Translations under genes and position numbers: made by a program
Source: Cardiocondyla obscurior
Taxonomy: Eukaryota; Arthropoda; Insecta; Hymenoptera; Formicidae
DNA: 64,000 nucleotides
Direction of reading: 5' to 3'
NCBI RefSeq assembly: GCF_019399895.1
Contig: NC_091889.1
Coordinates: forward strand, 1 to 64,000
The notes under the pieces: generated by a model
What the model was told of the DNA's origin: nothing
Seen by the model: only the letters and a program-made list of their open reading frames with translations
The model's database searches: none
Shown: piece by piece, positions 25,841 to 39,749 of the stretch
Numbering within the stretch: position 1 is the stretch's first letter
Layout of the letters: each line of letters begins with the position of its first letter

Positions 25841-28800
25841 AGGGTTTCCTCGCTCTTTCTCTTTCTTCTCCCTTTCTTTCTTTCTCTCGCGCGGACGCGG
25901 CCTCGCATGTTCCGCTGCAGCGAGACGTGTCGGTTTTCGTGTGTAGGGCACACGTGAGCTCGCCGCGCGTACACGTGTGCGCATGCGGATGGACGTGGAT
26001 GGCGAGGCTGCCGCGGTACCGATCTTCTTCGTGGCCGCCCAGGGTCATGCCCTACCCTCTCGCGCTACACAATAATCTTCCTCGTCGTGTGTGCTCTGGT
26101 ATCTCCGCGAGAACGTTACCGCCCGCCCTTCTTTTTCCTCTCCCCCGTCCTCCCACCCTTTTGTCTCCCGATCGGTGTTACGGCAGCGTACTTCGTCCTT
26201 CTTTTATCCGTCCTCCTCGCCCTTCGTGAACTCGGCGCCGTAGGAGTTCCCTTCTTCTCCGTTCGCTCCCTCGGCGATTTGTTTGCCTACTCGATGTATC
26301 ACGACTGTATCACGTTTCTATCCATTTAACTGGATCATATGTATACAAGAATTCAGGTAGATTCCCCTTTTAAAAGCAAGTGCATAAGCATATCTGATAA
26401 TGCCGTAAACGAGTTTAAAAGAAATCTTCTTAATTAAAATTATAAGATATATCGCTACGGAAATATATTAAATTTTCAGAGATCTATTTATTCCTCACGC
26501 GTCTCACAGATTTTTATCGCATATAATTTCATCTGTCTGCCACCAAGGTCTCCCGATCGATCTCTTCTTTACCGCTTGTCCTTTTGTTATACTCTCACGC
26601 GGCCAATTCCGGTTACGAATCGCAGCACGAACGAGCCGCACAAATCGACCGATGAATCTTTCTGGCACATCGTATACCAATCGATCGACTAAACGGTCTC
26701 ATTAATATTTTGTTGCATACCACTTTCACTCTCGGGTTCTCTTCGTGTTGTCGCGACGGATAGCTTCGCGAAAGGTCCTTATTTCCATCCATTAAAAGCG
26801 AACCCTTCAATCAGCATTTTTCTTCTATCATCTCCTCCTCGGCGAGCTCGTGCTTTATTCAACTGCTTCCGCGTTATTTTCGAAATTCGCTAATCGTCTG
26901 ATTATACATCCATCACTACCTACTTAGGCGCATCGCTCGAGCATCTTTTCACAAGACATTTTATCCAAGACGAATCTCGCCTACGTCTTGAATTGGCGTT
27001 TATGATCAATGCTTTATAAATATATCTGGCCGTATTAATTTCATAACCCTTCCCATTTATATAAATATTAATCGATATCAACGGAACGTTATCAATACGG
27101 TATTTATATTTATATTAATACGAAAGATTATAAAATCCTGACCGTAAAGTAATTATTCAATATCGCTGCTCGATATCCACGAAACGGTATAATTTTCAAT
27201 TTAATTTTAACACTCGACGTAACGTAATAAATCAGGAAGATTTAAGAGTATTTTCCAACGACAGTTTATATGCGTTTTTCTAATTTCTTGTGCACTGGAA
27301 GGACAGATATGACGTTCGCTGCGACGAGCGGCTGGCGTACGTGACTTCCCCCTATCTCGGCCTCCGAGTGCAGGGAGGTGTAATAGGCCGCGTTCCTCCT
27401 CAATCCTCTGTGACCGGTGCTCCGCAACACATCTACGCGCGTGCATTCGTGTGAGATTCGACGCACACCACGCCAAGATCACGTACGCCAGTCGCCGCCG
27501 CAGCACCACGAACGCCATTCCTGACGGTAAGTGTACATAAGTATTAACGACCTCTTCGAATATTTTCAACTCTCATTACATATTCAAAGAATTCTCGTTT
27601 TAGCACAAATTGCTATTATGATGCTTTATAGACTTTCCGTTGTCTTCCGAAGAGAGACTTTAAAGATTTCGACAATGTCTTTGGTCTTTGAACCTATCCT
27701 ATTGCGTCCTTCCCGCCCGCTTTTACCCCGTCACATCTCTCCTTTGCTCTGCCCTCGGTTCTAATGAATAAATAATTATATTCTCCATTTTCTGAAGAAT
27801 ATATATTCTCGTAAATATGACAACGGTGGTTTAATGCGTGTTTTAAATCTGCGTGAAATCTGATTATAATTATCTTTCCATTCGACACGTTAAAATATCA
27901 TATTGCAAAGCTTGAAATATATTTTGTTTTATAATACGAAAAATATGAGCAAATAAATAACAATAAATTCATATTTTAGCGTAAAATGTAAAAAAAAAAA
28001 TTTTGTATCGTTAACCAAAATTATTCAAGTACGCATTTATTATGCAAAAAAAAAGAGATCTTCGTACAAATACAAAATGGAAACAAGGGCAAGTAGAAAA
28101 AAGACGGGGGCATCGTACTCGTGCATTTTGCGGATCGTGCTAAACGGAATCGAGCGCAGAATCGCGGGTGGCGCGCAAGAGGAAGTGGAGAGAGGACAAG
28201 GGAGGACAAGGACCCATTTGGCTTCGCGGAGACGGCCTTAAGGCTTCAAACGAAAAGCAGTTAGGTCGTCACGCGCAGCGGTTTAGCAGATTCGCGGTAT
28301 TCGCGGCGGAAATTGAGCGGGTTCGAGCGACGGGTGGAATAGAACGAAGTTGATAGAGTGGTGACAGCGATGTTAGAAACGCGAGATCGGAGAGGCCCCC
28401 GTGTAACGAATAAGAAACGGAATAGGAAAGAAACGCGTGCACGGAGACGCGACCGCAAGGCACTTTTGCCGCGGTCCAGCCTCGAAGTGCACCTCCACAT
28501 CTCTACGTTTATATTCGACTTCTCGCCGTCGTGTTTAATAAGCTCGTAACACATACGTACAATAACAGCATACGTGTATAATATTTCTGATGTCTGACTA
28601 ATAACCGAAAATTAATAAGAAAAAAAGGGTACGTTCGAAATTTTAAACGCTTACATCGCCCGACGGAATCGTCCACAGGGAGCTAGCAAACCGAAGCGGC
28701 ACAAAGATTTGAGCGAGAGAGCAGCGGGAGCACGGCAGCATCAAGCGCTGCGGTGCAGCGAAAGGAGACGCGACTTGGGCTGGCGCCCAAGAGACACACA

Positions 28801-31800
28801 GGTGGGCGTGGCGCCTATCCCTACGCGGCGCACCGGGTCGCCGCGATATGAAATTATATACGGGCTTCGCGGTGGAAGTGTATTCCTCTTTCTTTCTCCC
28901 CCCGATCGCATACGCCACTATATTCCGGTTGCAGTCGCGGCCGGCAGCGTATGGCACGGCGGTACGAATAAATAAGAAAAGCTCGTTCCCTCTCGCTTCC
29001 CCCTTCGAGAGCGCGTGTTTCTTCCGTCACGAGCTGCGGTCGACAAGACGGACGCCGCCGTCTCATCTCGGCGGCGGCCAATCAGCCTCGTAATCACTGA
29101 GCTCTCCGCTTGAACGTCCGTTGTTCGCGTCCGGCGACTTAGGCCATATCTACTGGCCTTAACGCGCCGCGGTGACGACGGCGGCGGCGGCCTGCTTGGA
29201 GAAGACATCTCTTCCCCCTCCCCCCCCTCTTTCCGCACCCTGCACCACGACATTCTGGATGAGACACTACCTCGCTTTCCTTCCTCTTTTATTCGAGTTC
29301 CTCCTTGCTCGCTTCGTCCTCACGTGCTTCCTTCGCTACCATTCGCCACCGATTACTTCACCCCGCGCGAGGCAAAGTAAATGCGATCGTGATGCGATTG
29401 ATGCAAGCTTAAATCTAGTCAAATGCACAAGAGAGAGATAGAGAGAGAAGGAGAATTAATCCTTATTTTTTTTTTTTTTAATAACCTTGGTAGAACCTGC
29501 CTAAGAAAATTATTATTGCTCTCATGCAGCACTTATACATAGCGGGTGTATTTATGAATACAAAGGTCTCGTCTCTATGTTGCGGACTGATGTAGGTCCG
29601 TAAACGTGGGAAGAAATTTTGCAAGACTAGATAGATTGCGCTTAGCTGTAATTTCAGTCTTTAACTTGTCTTTAAACGTACCTGACAGACGCCGCGCCTT
29701 CTGCCCTCTGTTAGAAGAGCGACCATGCCTTCGATCGGCACGCAAGTTCTATGTCACGGTCGACGTCTGACGAGAATCAGCGTGGCATCTCGGAAAATCT
29801 CTAAAGTTTCTCTCGACGACACCGAAATTGTACGGCCGCGCAAAATTTCTCTCGAGTCCTATCCCCATTAGAGACACATTTGATATCACCGATCACAACT
29901 AAGAAATCGTCGCGCGTAAGAAAAATTTATTAGCCCGGAGTAACAAAATAAAAATTATTCGAAAAAAGAAGCGGCGGACTCTCAGAGAAAAGCTTAATCA
30001 TTGATCTCATATTCACGAAGGCGGAACGAAAGAAAAAAAAAAAAAAGGAAAAAAAAAAAATCCGATTAACGGAATAAAGTCTACCAAAGTGGTATTATCG
30101 CTCTCTGTAGAAGCTTTATTGCGCCATCGGTCACATTCTCCCTTTTTTTCACGCCTCTTCTTCCACGCGTTCATCTGTGATCCGTATAAGTCGAGAGCGA
30201 TCGATTTCGAGGAGGCCGCGAGACGGAGCTTTCAATGCGCATTTCGGGAGTAGATTGGTAAGGCGCTAATGAACCGTTTGACCCTTGCGGAGGGAACGTT
30301 TCGCATCCTCGACGATGACTCTCCATACGAGCCGACGTTACTTCATGCTTGGCATGCCATACAATCTCAAGAAGGAAGGCGACAATTAAGGCACTGCGCC
30401 TCTACCTGCCTATTTGCTACTTACAAATGTTCAGTGCGTTCACAGTTATAGCGCCGTTACCTTTCGAAAGGGACATCTATTGTGGCACCGCATGCGTGTG
30501 ACGGAATGAGAGAGCATGTCAGTGACGACGGGGGGGCGCGGGGCGAGGAAGGGAAGGAAAAACAATAGAGAAAGACGAGCGACCGCAATCTGCATGTGCA
30601 CGGTGCCCATCCCTTGCTTTACGAAGCGAAACACACCTGTTAAACAGTATAGACGCAACTTCCACGTAGAGGAATTTGTGAAAATCTCACGGAACAGATA
30701 GACTTCTTGCAACCTATAACGCAAGAATTGTCTCATTGTTAAGCTTTAAACAATTAAGCAATTTATGCGCCCTCGACGAAGATCCGCGAGTATCTCGTAT
30801 TACAGAAAAAACAATAGCGACGAACTCGGTTTAATAATATAAACGAGATTTAATTTCTAAAAACAGCGAGAATAGGTAGAAAAAATTAATATTACCAAAA
30901 TGTCTCTAATATCTCGCGTATCAATCGACAGATCGTATCTATCGAGTGCCGCGGAAAATTGCCAGTTAGCTCGCGCACGAAATCGGAATTAATCATTTTT
31001 AACGTAAATCAAATGCCGCCGACCGCAAGATTTTATTCTATCAGCGAAAGCCACGCATGGCGATGAAGCGTACTTCGCTTTCCGAGAGATCTTCAACGGT
31101 AGGGGCACGATGTACAGGAAGAACAGCAGGTAGGCCGATATTGAAATAGTATCACGCCCTCGCCAGATCGCGGCGAGTTCCATTAAGGAAATCTTACACG
31201 CTTCGCAAGCAGCGTACGTACGTGCGCGGGGGACCAGCTCGATCTTCCGAGCTCGCCGCCTTAACGTCGCGCTCTGTGACGTAATCTACGAGCGACGAAC
31301 CCGCGCCGGTCATATGTGTATTAATTACCGTAAAATTAGCAATATCCCATAGAGCATAAAATGTGATATCGCGCGACGCATGACGAGAAGACGGAAATAA
31401 CAAGGTAACGCTCGAATCCGCGAACATCCGCACGTAACGCTCGTCTAATTTATCGCTGGCTGAGGACGCCGAGTTCCAATAACAGGGAAGTGGACGAAGT
31501 AATTTAAATCAAGCCGATACGTGTATTACCGGGCAATATCACGCCGTAGATATGCATCGACTACTTGCGGTACGACTCGGCGATCGTACCGAACCCTCGT
31601 TCAATTTGCGATGTTACAGATGAAGATCTTGTGTTACCCCTACCCCGTCCGGCTTCACCTTCCCCGCCCGCACTTCGCCGGTATCTTTCGCCTCGATCGA
31701 TTCCATCGGCCGCGTGAGAAAACGCATCGCGGATAATACGTGACACGTGGTTTCGTATCGGCCGCACTCGGAAGGTGCAATTCGATCAAGAGCTACATGC

Positions 31801-34496
31801 GGTGGCACTGTCGTGGTCGATACGATTGCGAAATTGCGCCCTCGCGTGCGTTATTCGATATTCCCGACGTTAAATTTATCATTTACGGCTCGCCTCAAAT
31901 GTTGTTCGATACGTTACGTAACGGTACACCCCCGGACCGATCAAAAAGATAAGACTGCTGTCAAATTTGAATCAGTGTTACTGGAAAATATCTGTCTCTC
32001 TGACGAGATAATATTAATTATCTTAAAACATTGGAAGAATAACATAAAACTGTGGAATAAAGAAAATTTCAATAATCGAGAAAATTATCTCGACATTGAC
32101 GGGTTGATTTACATTACGTCGCTCTATGGTCGCGAAGGCAGCCCCGATTAAACGCGCAACGGGCGTCGAATATTACAAGGCACACGACGGAACGGTTGTG
32201 CAAGAAATCTCTCGTAATCGGGACGACTTGACCCTTGCAGCCGACAAAAAAAGTTATTACGGCAGATTCTACCGTGTCGCCGGGGATCTGAGATACGCGT
32301 CAACGCAATCTGTACGAGGTTAAAATCTTTATAGAGCGTGCCAAGGGTTCGTGCAACTTTTATCATCGCTCCCTCTCGGGAAAGGGGTGAAGGCGAAAGA
32401 GCGAAGGGCGCGAGGCGATGCGAGGAGCGTTCGCGGCCGTAATTTTTGTCCCGGCGGTCGCACGATGTATGATTTACGCCGCGGGCATCATGATCGCCCG
32501 GGTAATAATTCTCGTTATCATCCGCCGCGCGCGAGATGCTTAGATGTCGATAGTTTGCTGGCCAACGGAGGAGCCATTACAGCGATAATAACTCGCGACT
32601 GTCGGGAGAGCCCGGGAGGAGAGAGCCTCGAACTGAGAATCCCTCTCATATCCAGACTCGAAGCGTGTATTACTTTTCCGAGCGGGCATGCACGAGGAGC
32701 GTGATCAAGCGGAATATGGACGTGAGCACCGGCGCGTCCGATTTAATCAGATAGATGATATTTTGAGGAGCGAATGCGGTGCGTAACGTGAGCGCGCGAG
32801 GACGGCCCGATTAATTATTGAAAATCACGCGAGTCCTCGCCGAGCTGATCCCAACCCTGCAATAATTTTTATCGTCACCTCGCGCGCAACGGCGTGCCCG
32901 CTCGCTCGCTCGAGAACGGCGATGATACACGCCCGGATAAGGACTTTTATCGGTAACGGCCGCGCGAGGCGGATTCACCGGGCGAACGAGAACGGCGCTC
33001 ATCGGTAGTACGATCGTTGTAGTAACCGAACGCGCCTCGTCTTCTCCGTGGAAAGACCGTGCCGCCGCGCGGCAGCACGAGGGGGGAAGAGATGTATGTA
33101 TAACGTGAGCGTGTATGTCACGGGCAGTCACGATCGCGGACGCGGCCTCATCTTTCTTTCGCGGCCCGCCCTCCGTGCAGGGGCTGCCTTAACCATTAGG
33201 CTAAATGGACTATAATCTCTGGGCGCGCCGTGATTTTTCGATTTTACATTTTTGCTAGAAGCGTCCATTCTCGTTTCGCTTGAAAAACAACGCGATTTCT
33301 ATGACATGAATATTTTACATTATTATAGAATCGTGAAAGTTGCGGTGGCAAGACGGGCCGAACGGGTAATGATGTGGTCTGCATAATGAGATAGGCTAAG
33401 GCACCAAATGTTATCAGACGCTTACGGTAAAAATGTACTAATGAGAGTTGACGTAACGTGAAAACACCTGTCGGAGCTTAGAAGAAAACGTAACTGCGCC
33501 TTTCAGTTCTCTTCCGATAACGTTGACGTTCCGTCAGCGCCGACGCTTAGGCGCACGCATATGAGAACCGGCAACCGCCACGCATTCGGTTTCAGGTGTT
33601 GAATTATCCCGGACGCGGTTCATTCCGCGCCCATCGCGGGTAAATGGCGTGTCTGACGTAGACGTGCATAACGCGAGATCCACCGCTACCATTAAAAGCA
33701 TACGTGATATCCAAATATAAAGTCAGAGGGAAGCCCACGCGAAATAAATACCACGTAGACGATTCCCGGGGATAAGGGAGCCATGTAGGGGGTGAAGGGA
33801 AACGCCAAGGTGCGAGAGGCCTCCGGGTCGTGGCCGCGGGAGATACAAATGATATCAGCTCGAAAACCTGCTCCGCGCCACCTCTCGGATACAGATTCAC
33901 GACGTGCATGCATGCACGCACACACGTACAGCCTCGTAAACGAGAATAACGTGTGTGTGGGCACGAAGACTAGCCGTAGCAATCTCTACCTGTTTGCGCG
34001 ACGAAACCTTTCGATGCTCACGTGTTAACGAGCACTTAAAACGAGGTGCCTGCAGCCGATGTATTTTCAAGTCGTATTACTCTCGCTTCACAAATCCGTT
34101 TCTTCTTCTTCTTCTTTTTTTTTTTTCCTTTTTTTTTTGGGTGCAAAAGTAAACTTCAAATTTTCAGAAAGGCTAGAACGAAGTCACACCTGTTACATCA
34201 CCTAATATAGACGAACGAGAATTTTTCTTTTACATTCTTCACGTGCGATTCGACCGTTTGTTTGGAGAGCGGCTTTCAAATTTAAAGTGTGATAAATTTA
34301 GATGAGATAACTGATAAAATGTGGCAGATACTTAAATATATGTACATATATTATGTTTATCTTATCTGTAAAAAATTGGTGTAACGCCTGAATTAATCGA
34401 TTCTATTCATACCGTTTATTAAATTATATATATATTTTTTTTGTTACAGATCGACGCAGCTGCATCTATCGGTCATTAACGAGTGTCGTCACCGCC

Positions 34497-34968
34497 GATA
34501 TTATTAATTATACGAACCGCAGCCGGTTCGTCGGTCGTTCCGGGAGTTCCGTACAGTATTCGGACGGTTTTTTCTAAACGCGAGTGCCGGACAGAAACGC
34601 GCGAGCGTGATCGATAATTTTCGCGATTGTAACTTCACCCGGTCGCGTTCGCGAGTGACTTGTGCGCGGAAGGATGACTCGACACGTCCCATCTGAGAGG
34701 AGGAGCAGGCCCGGGAAGGGCATCATGCATCGGCGGAGCAACTTTTAAGTAAGTATAAATTAAAAAAAAAATCTTTTTTTTTTTTATTAATCTCATTAAT
34801 TAACTGACATGTCTACATTAATATTTTCTTTTCTATGTTACAGTCACCGGCAGAATTTTACAACTCCGCTGAAGCTCATGCAGATTGGTAAGTCGCATGA
34901 TTTTTTTTTCGTAGTGACTAATTGGGGACTCTTAAAAAATTAGCGTGCATGGTTTCTTCTAGTATTAA
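34497..34968 (+). other. spliced-exon cassette, copy 3 (exon A 34450-34748, exon B 34844-34887)
   Basis: The copy shares the roughly 220-nt extension, exon A core, intron and exon B with copy 2, but its 5' start and upstream intron are unrelated (acceptor TTTGTTACAG at about 34449). A frame starting LYEPQPVRRS is open through most of exon A and stops (TGA) just before the core, because this copy has two extra bases there. The exon A donor changes to AA|GTAAGT. Exon B differs from copy 1 at three positions. Splice signals are still intact, which argues against simple decay. Confidence 0.5.
34512..34531 (+). repeat. perfect 8-bp stem-loop in cassette copy 3
   Basis: Same 20 bases as in copy 2 (stem ACGAACCG/CGGTTCGT, loop CAGC). 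Flanking sequence is also shared for about 40 bases, with several substitutions outside the hairpin. Confidence 0.7.
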
Positions 34969-37900
34969 AAATATTTTACAGATTTTTGCCACGTTACTTC
35001 TAAAATAAATTGTCGCGCGCGTTTTTTTCTTTCTTTTGCTCGCGTGAGAAGTTTTGCGAAATTACGAAATTCTCCACACTCGTTTTCGCGATGAGAATCA
35101 GGCGTAAGATGGGACGAGAGACGAGGAGGAAACTGCGAAAGTCGCGCACCACGCAGTTCGGTACGAAATACCACGTCGGCAAATAATGGATATATTGCCT
35201 GGGCGGAAAGATTACTACTTGCGAATGACGGCAATTTCTTTCGCGGTTATGTGTACCCGGTCGCCTGATGATGGGTTTTTTCGTCGCCAAGAACGCGGAT
35301 TTCCTGTTGCTCGTCGCGCTATTAATGACACTACCTATTTTTCGAAGAATCGGGGAGACAAAAATCTGACGATCCGCGGTCGGACGGTCGATGAATCGAA
35401 GCAGGCTGTCGCACGCGAGATTAGAGCGACTGCACGATTGACTCAAAACGTGAGAATTTAACGGAGGTAGTTGACTAGGCAGGGAACACGACTAATCCGA
35501 AGCCATCAATTTCGAGAGAACTTTGTAAACTGACAGAGTGACTCAACACTTAAATAATGGTATGTTTCATTCCTGACCAATTGCCCTTTAAAGAGGTGCG
35601 ACATCTAACCTCAGGATCAAAGCGACAATGCTGGTATTTCGCGTGTAACGAGAAGGAAATTAATTAAATTTGAAATAGAAGTCAAGTCAAATAATAGAAA
35701 AGTTATAAAATGTTAGACCAGTTAAAAAAAAAAAAAAGTATTCGTTTACTTTCACAAAGCTTTCTTCCTTTATTTCATTTTCACGCAAATTTCAGAAAAA
35801 TTCTTGCAAATTGATGGGTTTCTTGTGCGATTGATGCTTTCTTGTACGTTAAAAAAATTATTAAACGAGAAAAAAAAATTGAAAAATGCAGCGTCCCGAT
35901 GTTTGACGCATTCCACGAGCTGCGCTATTCGCCGCGATTAGGAATCGCGGTTTACCGAGGCCGGTTTCACCCGTTTGATCTTCTCGCAGATTTCCGTAAT
36001 TGAAACGCGCGATTCGTGTGCTCGCCTCGAAATATCAGCCCTCCCCCTTCCCCGTGCTCGGCCGATCCTTTCGCGCGATATATCTCAATTATGTCTCCGG
36101 GACGGTCCTCACGCGAGAATAATAATAATCACGTGGACGGTAGGGGTGACGCGCTAATTACGGCGCCCTTAGTTAGCGCGCTTATCACCGGACGACATTA
36201 ATCGTTTGCGTGCCACGGTCGAGTCCCTTTTTTCTCCACGACCTTTAATAAGGCAGCACCCACGGAGGTACGATTGTTTATTCGTGCGAGTTCTCCGTTA
36301 AATCCGAAGTGTCCGGGTTCCTGAAGCATGCATAAGCCTCGGACCCCACGCTGGCCTGGCATCAGCATTTTTTACTTCGTCCCGTGGAATAGGTACGCCA
36401 TACGGCGCACAGGTAATGATGGATTCGAACGAGCGTTTATTTCGTACCAGCGAACCATTCTTCTCGCAACATTCCTCACGAAGCTTTAATCTTTCATTTT
36501 ATCTCCAACAATTTTTACGTAGCAAACAATATGCATTTGCTACGTTAAATTAATTTTTTTTTTCTTACGATTTTCTAACAATTAAGCAAATTTTATTATT
36601 AAAGAACGTGGTAATAAAGTAATATTTTAATCGCGTCTTATCTTTAGTTCGAACGCGCGCCGTCGTTTGGAAATGTCTTACGATCGTTCACGCTGTTGTA
36701 AAACAAAGTTTGTGACTAACGCATTAATTGCAACGTTTTAGCGATATTACGACGTAGCGGAAGATAAATCAAAGCTGTAAATCAATCTAAAATCACGTTC
36801 GCTCGTGTATACGCACACGTGTATATATCACGCGAAAATATATAACGCAGGTAAACTGTGCGGATGCTTCTCCACTTTATGAAATTCCATTTTATGGTAT
36901 CTCGTCGGAGCCGAGGTCTTCGATTTGGTGCTGAGAACTGAAGCAACAGGTGCGACGCTCTAGCCTTTACGTCGCTGCCTTTAGAAGCTCAGGTAATACG
37001 TACGTTGTCGGGGCAAATCATTTTAAGAAATCTTTTATTCACCTTGCTACTATACCTATGTATCCGGTATCTCCTTTATATCGGTATGTATACATGACGT
37101 CGAGCGTCATGACTAAACGTTCTATCTTTTCAAAATTGTGCGTTCCGCCTACGGATACCCTCTACGTGCGTAAACTCGCGATTATTTCCCATACAAATGT
37201 CGAACGACGATCAGACACACGAAATTATTAAACATATTAATAATCTACGGTAAAAATTCTTTTGCAAAAATGTGAAAAAAAAAAATAAAAATAAAAATAA
37301 ATATCTGTTACATTAAATGTTAATTTTTTTTTCTTTTTTGTTTTTTAATAAATTCAAGTTTGACTGCGAAACGTGTTCTTAAAAATTGCCATTGTCCGCG
37401 ATAAATTTCTACAGCGATCGTATCTGATCCGTCGTTCGGCGAGTTGTTCGAGTGAGTTTGCGCGGTGTCAAGTACCCATCGCTACAGCCGTGTCTCGGAT
37501 CTTTTAAGCGGCAGGCAAACCACTCACGCGGCGCAGCGGACCGCGAAATCGACGCTCACATATGAACTGGGAACGGGAGAGGTTCCCTCTTCTCTTCTCT
37601 CTTTTTGCTTCTATATACCGACATCGAGACGGAGGAAGAGTAAACGGACCGTATACAGCCTCCGCTCGTGGCTTTCCGCGACCTTTTCCCCGTCTTTTAC
37701 CACCGGATCACGTGTCATCCGACCACTTTTCCATCGAACTTCTCACCCCTGACCTTCTTCGGTCTTCAGCGTAACTTTGCCGTCATGCGTTTCATTTAGG
37801 CCTCGTCCCGTCTGCGCTACGACTGTCATGGGCGAGAAATAATTTCAGCCGCGCCGCGAGATCTCTTCGCGGAGTGATTTCATAAACGTGCAAGAGACAG

Positions 37901-39749
37901 ACAAAACGATCGAATACCTTCGCGGATTCTGCCGTGCAGAAAGCACGATATATTCCTTGCACATATTTTGCATGAAGATGAAATACTTGAAATTGTTTTT
38001 AATTAAAGGTTGAAAATTGCACAAATAAATTGCGATTCATGCATATATCGAAACCATTAAATTACTCGGTAAAGCAAAAACCGGTGAGTATCAACTACCT
38101 CGATTACTTACGTAACTGAGTTTTTCTTTCGGTGCGCCGCGAATAGGATGAATTTGCTTAATTGCTAGCGAATCGTGTTTTATTACGCAAATTAATTCTT
38201 TCTCGTATAGAATCGTTTAATTGACGTGAGGGACGTAAGCGGCACCGCGCAAGAAGCACGTATCGTCGCGAATTTTCATGAAAAGGGTGAAAAAGAAAGG
38301 GGCGGAAAGTGGAGAGAGTCGGACGATCGCCGAGCACCGCCGCCACTGTTCGCGTCGCTCCCCACAGAGAAGAGCTCACGAAGGGGTGGATGTTGCAGGG
38401 GTGAGAGACAAAGAGGGAGAACTTTAATGTATGCCTACCGAGAGAAGCTATAAAAATCAATACCTCAAATTACCAGGCGGTACTTAATTTGAACAGCCAG
38501 TGCAGTACCTCCGTCTCTTCCCCTAACTCCGGTTACCCACCCTCTCTCAATCTTGAGGAAATTCTTCCTCCATCGGACGACGGGACGGATTTCGTTGCAT
38601 TCACGTGCATTTACTTTCAGCGGGTCCTGCAATTACGCGGTGAGAGGAGGAAGGGCGTTTGTAAATGTTAAAGGAGAAAATCCGCCATTAAAAGTGTACG
38701 AAAGACGACGAATAGCTGAGCTTCCACGTCCTAATGATTTCACTACGGGTAAAAACAGATCGGAATTATTTATAACCGAAGTGTGCACTGCGCATCTCCA
38801 ATGAAAAACTGAGTAATTACAGATAGAAAAATATAATTCGCGTAATAACTCCGAGGAAATGCTAGCAATGTGTTACATCACTCCGTCGATGTTTTAAAAA
38901 AAGTAAAAAAAAAAAAAAAGAAAGAGTAATAATAATAATTTAATACGATAGAAAAATCCTTAGCTTCCCTTTTTTTCGTAATTAATAGCATTTATATTAT
39001 TACTTGTAAACGTTCAAATTTAATTTATATAATTATATATATCGCGCGTTATTTTTCACTGTCAAATGAATTTCCCTTCGGCAATATTGTTTATTCAGAC
39101 GTCACTATATGAAACGTGTTAAAGTTAGCTTCTACGAATTGCCAACGTAATGCTAATTAATTACTCCGGCGGAAAAGAAAATGAGATCTCGTAGGCCTCG
39201 ACCCTCTGGCAGCGGGCAAGATTACGACTCAACTCCGGCGGAAGGGTTGCAGCCCCGGTGCTTGATTTTATTGCTCGCCACCCGACCTCTCTCCCTCGCC
39301 ACCCCAAACCGCCCATGATCCTCGTGCTTTCGCTCACCGTGCTCTCCTCTCACCGGGGGATCCGTTTTCTTTTTCTTTCTTCTTTTTTTTCCTTTTTTTT
39401 TTCTTTCCTTTCCTTTCGCCCGCCTGTCTCCCAACCTTCGCCAGGAGAAAAGTTTTCTCTCTGTATCCGGTTATGTCCTATGTTTTATATATCGCTTAAG
39501 GTTAAACTGACCCGCGCAACGATGACCAGAAGAAAGCTTCTCTAAATCAAGGTCAGGATCGTTGTCCGATATTTCCGATATTACCACTCGTTTCCGTTGC
39601 GAGAATTTAGAGTTCGTACGACTGGAGATAATTCACGAAAATATGAGTGCTTCAATTAATCGACTAATATTAATATTAATTACGAGCAATTTTTTTTCGA
39701 AAGTAAAATTATACAAATTAATTAATAGAAGTCTTGTTTCAATATAAAA

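Larger units (their letters stand above)
24071..34496. other. no gene recognised between cassette copies 2 and 3
   Basis: CpG-rich blocks alternate with AT-rich ones. A block at 25840-26290 shows pyrimidine tract, alternating CACGTGTG tract and pyrimidine tract in order. A GC-rich stretch of about 200 bases ending GACG|GTAAGTG at 27520 looks like the end of an exon with a strong donor. Its open frame (about 69 codons, Arg-rich) is not protein-like, so it could be a non-coding exon. No other gene evidence. Confidence 0.45.

Noticed and set aside
33175..33215. Minus-strand tRNA box-A-like sequence (TAGCCTAATGGTTAAGGC)
   Set aside because: No GGTTCGA box B follows at the right spacing and no cloverleaf forms. 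At most it is a degraded SINE head.
35000..35446. 148-codon minus-strand frame just after cassette copy 3
   Set aside because: There is no recognisable domain, it overlaps a frame on the other strand, and its residue use is not protein-like. It is probably chance.
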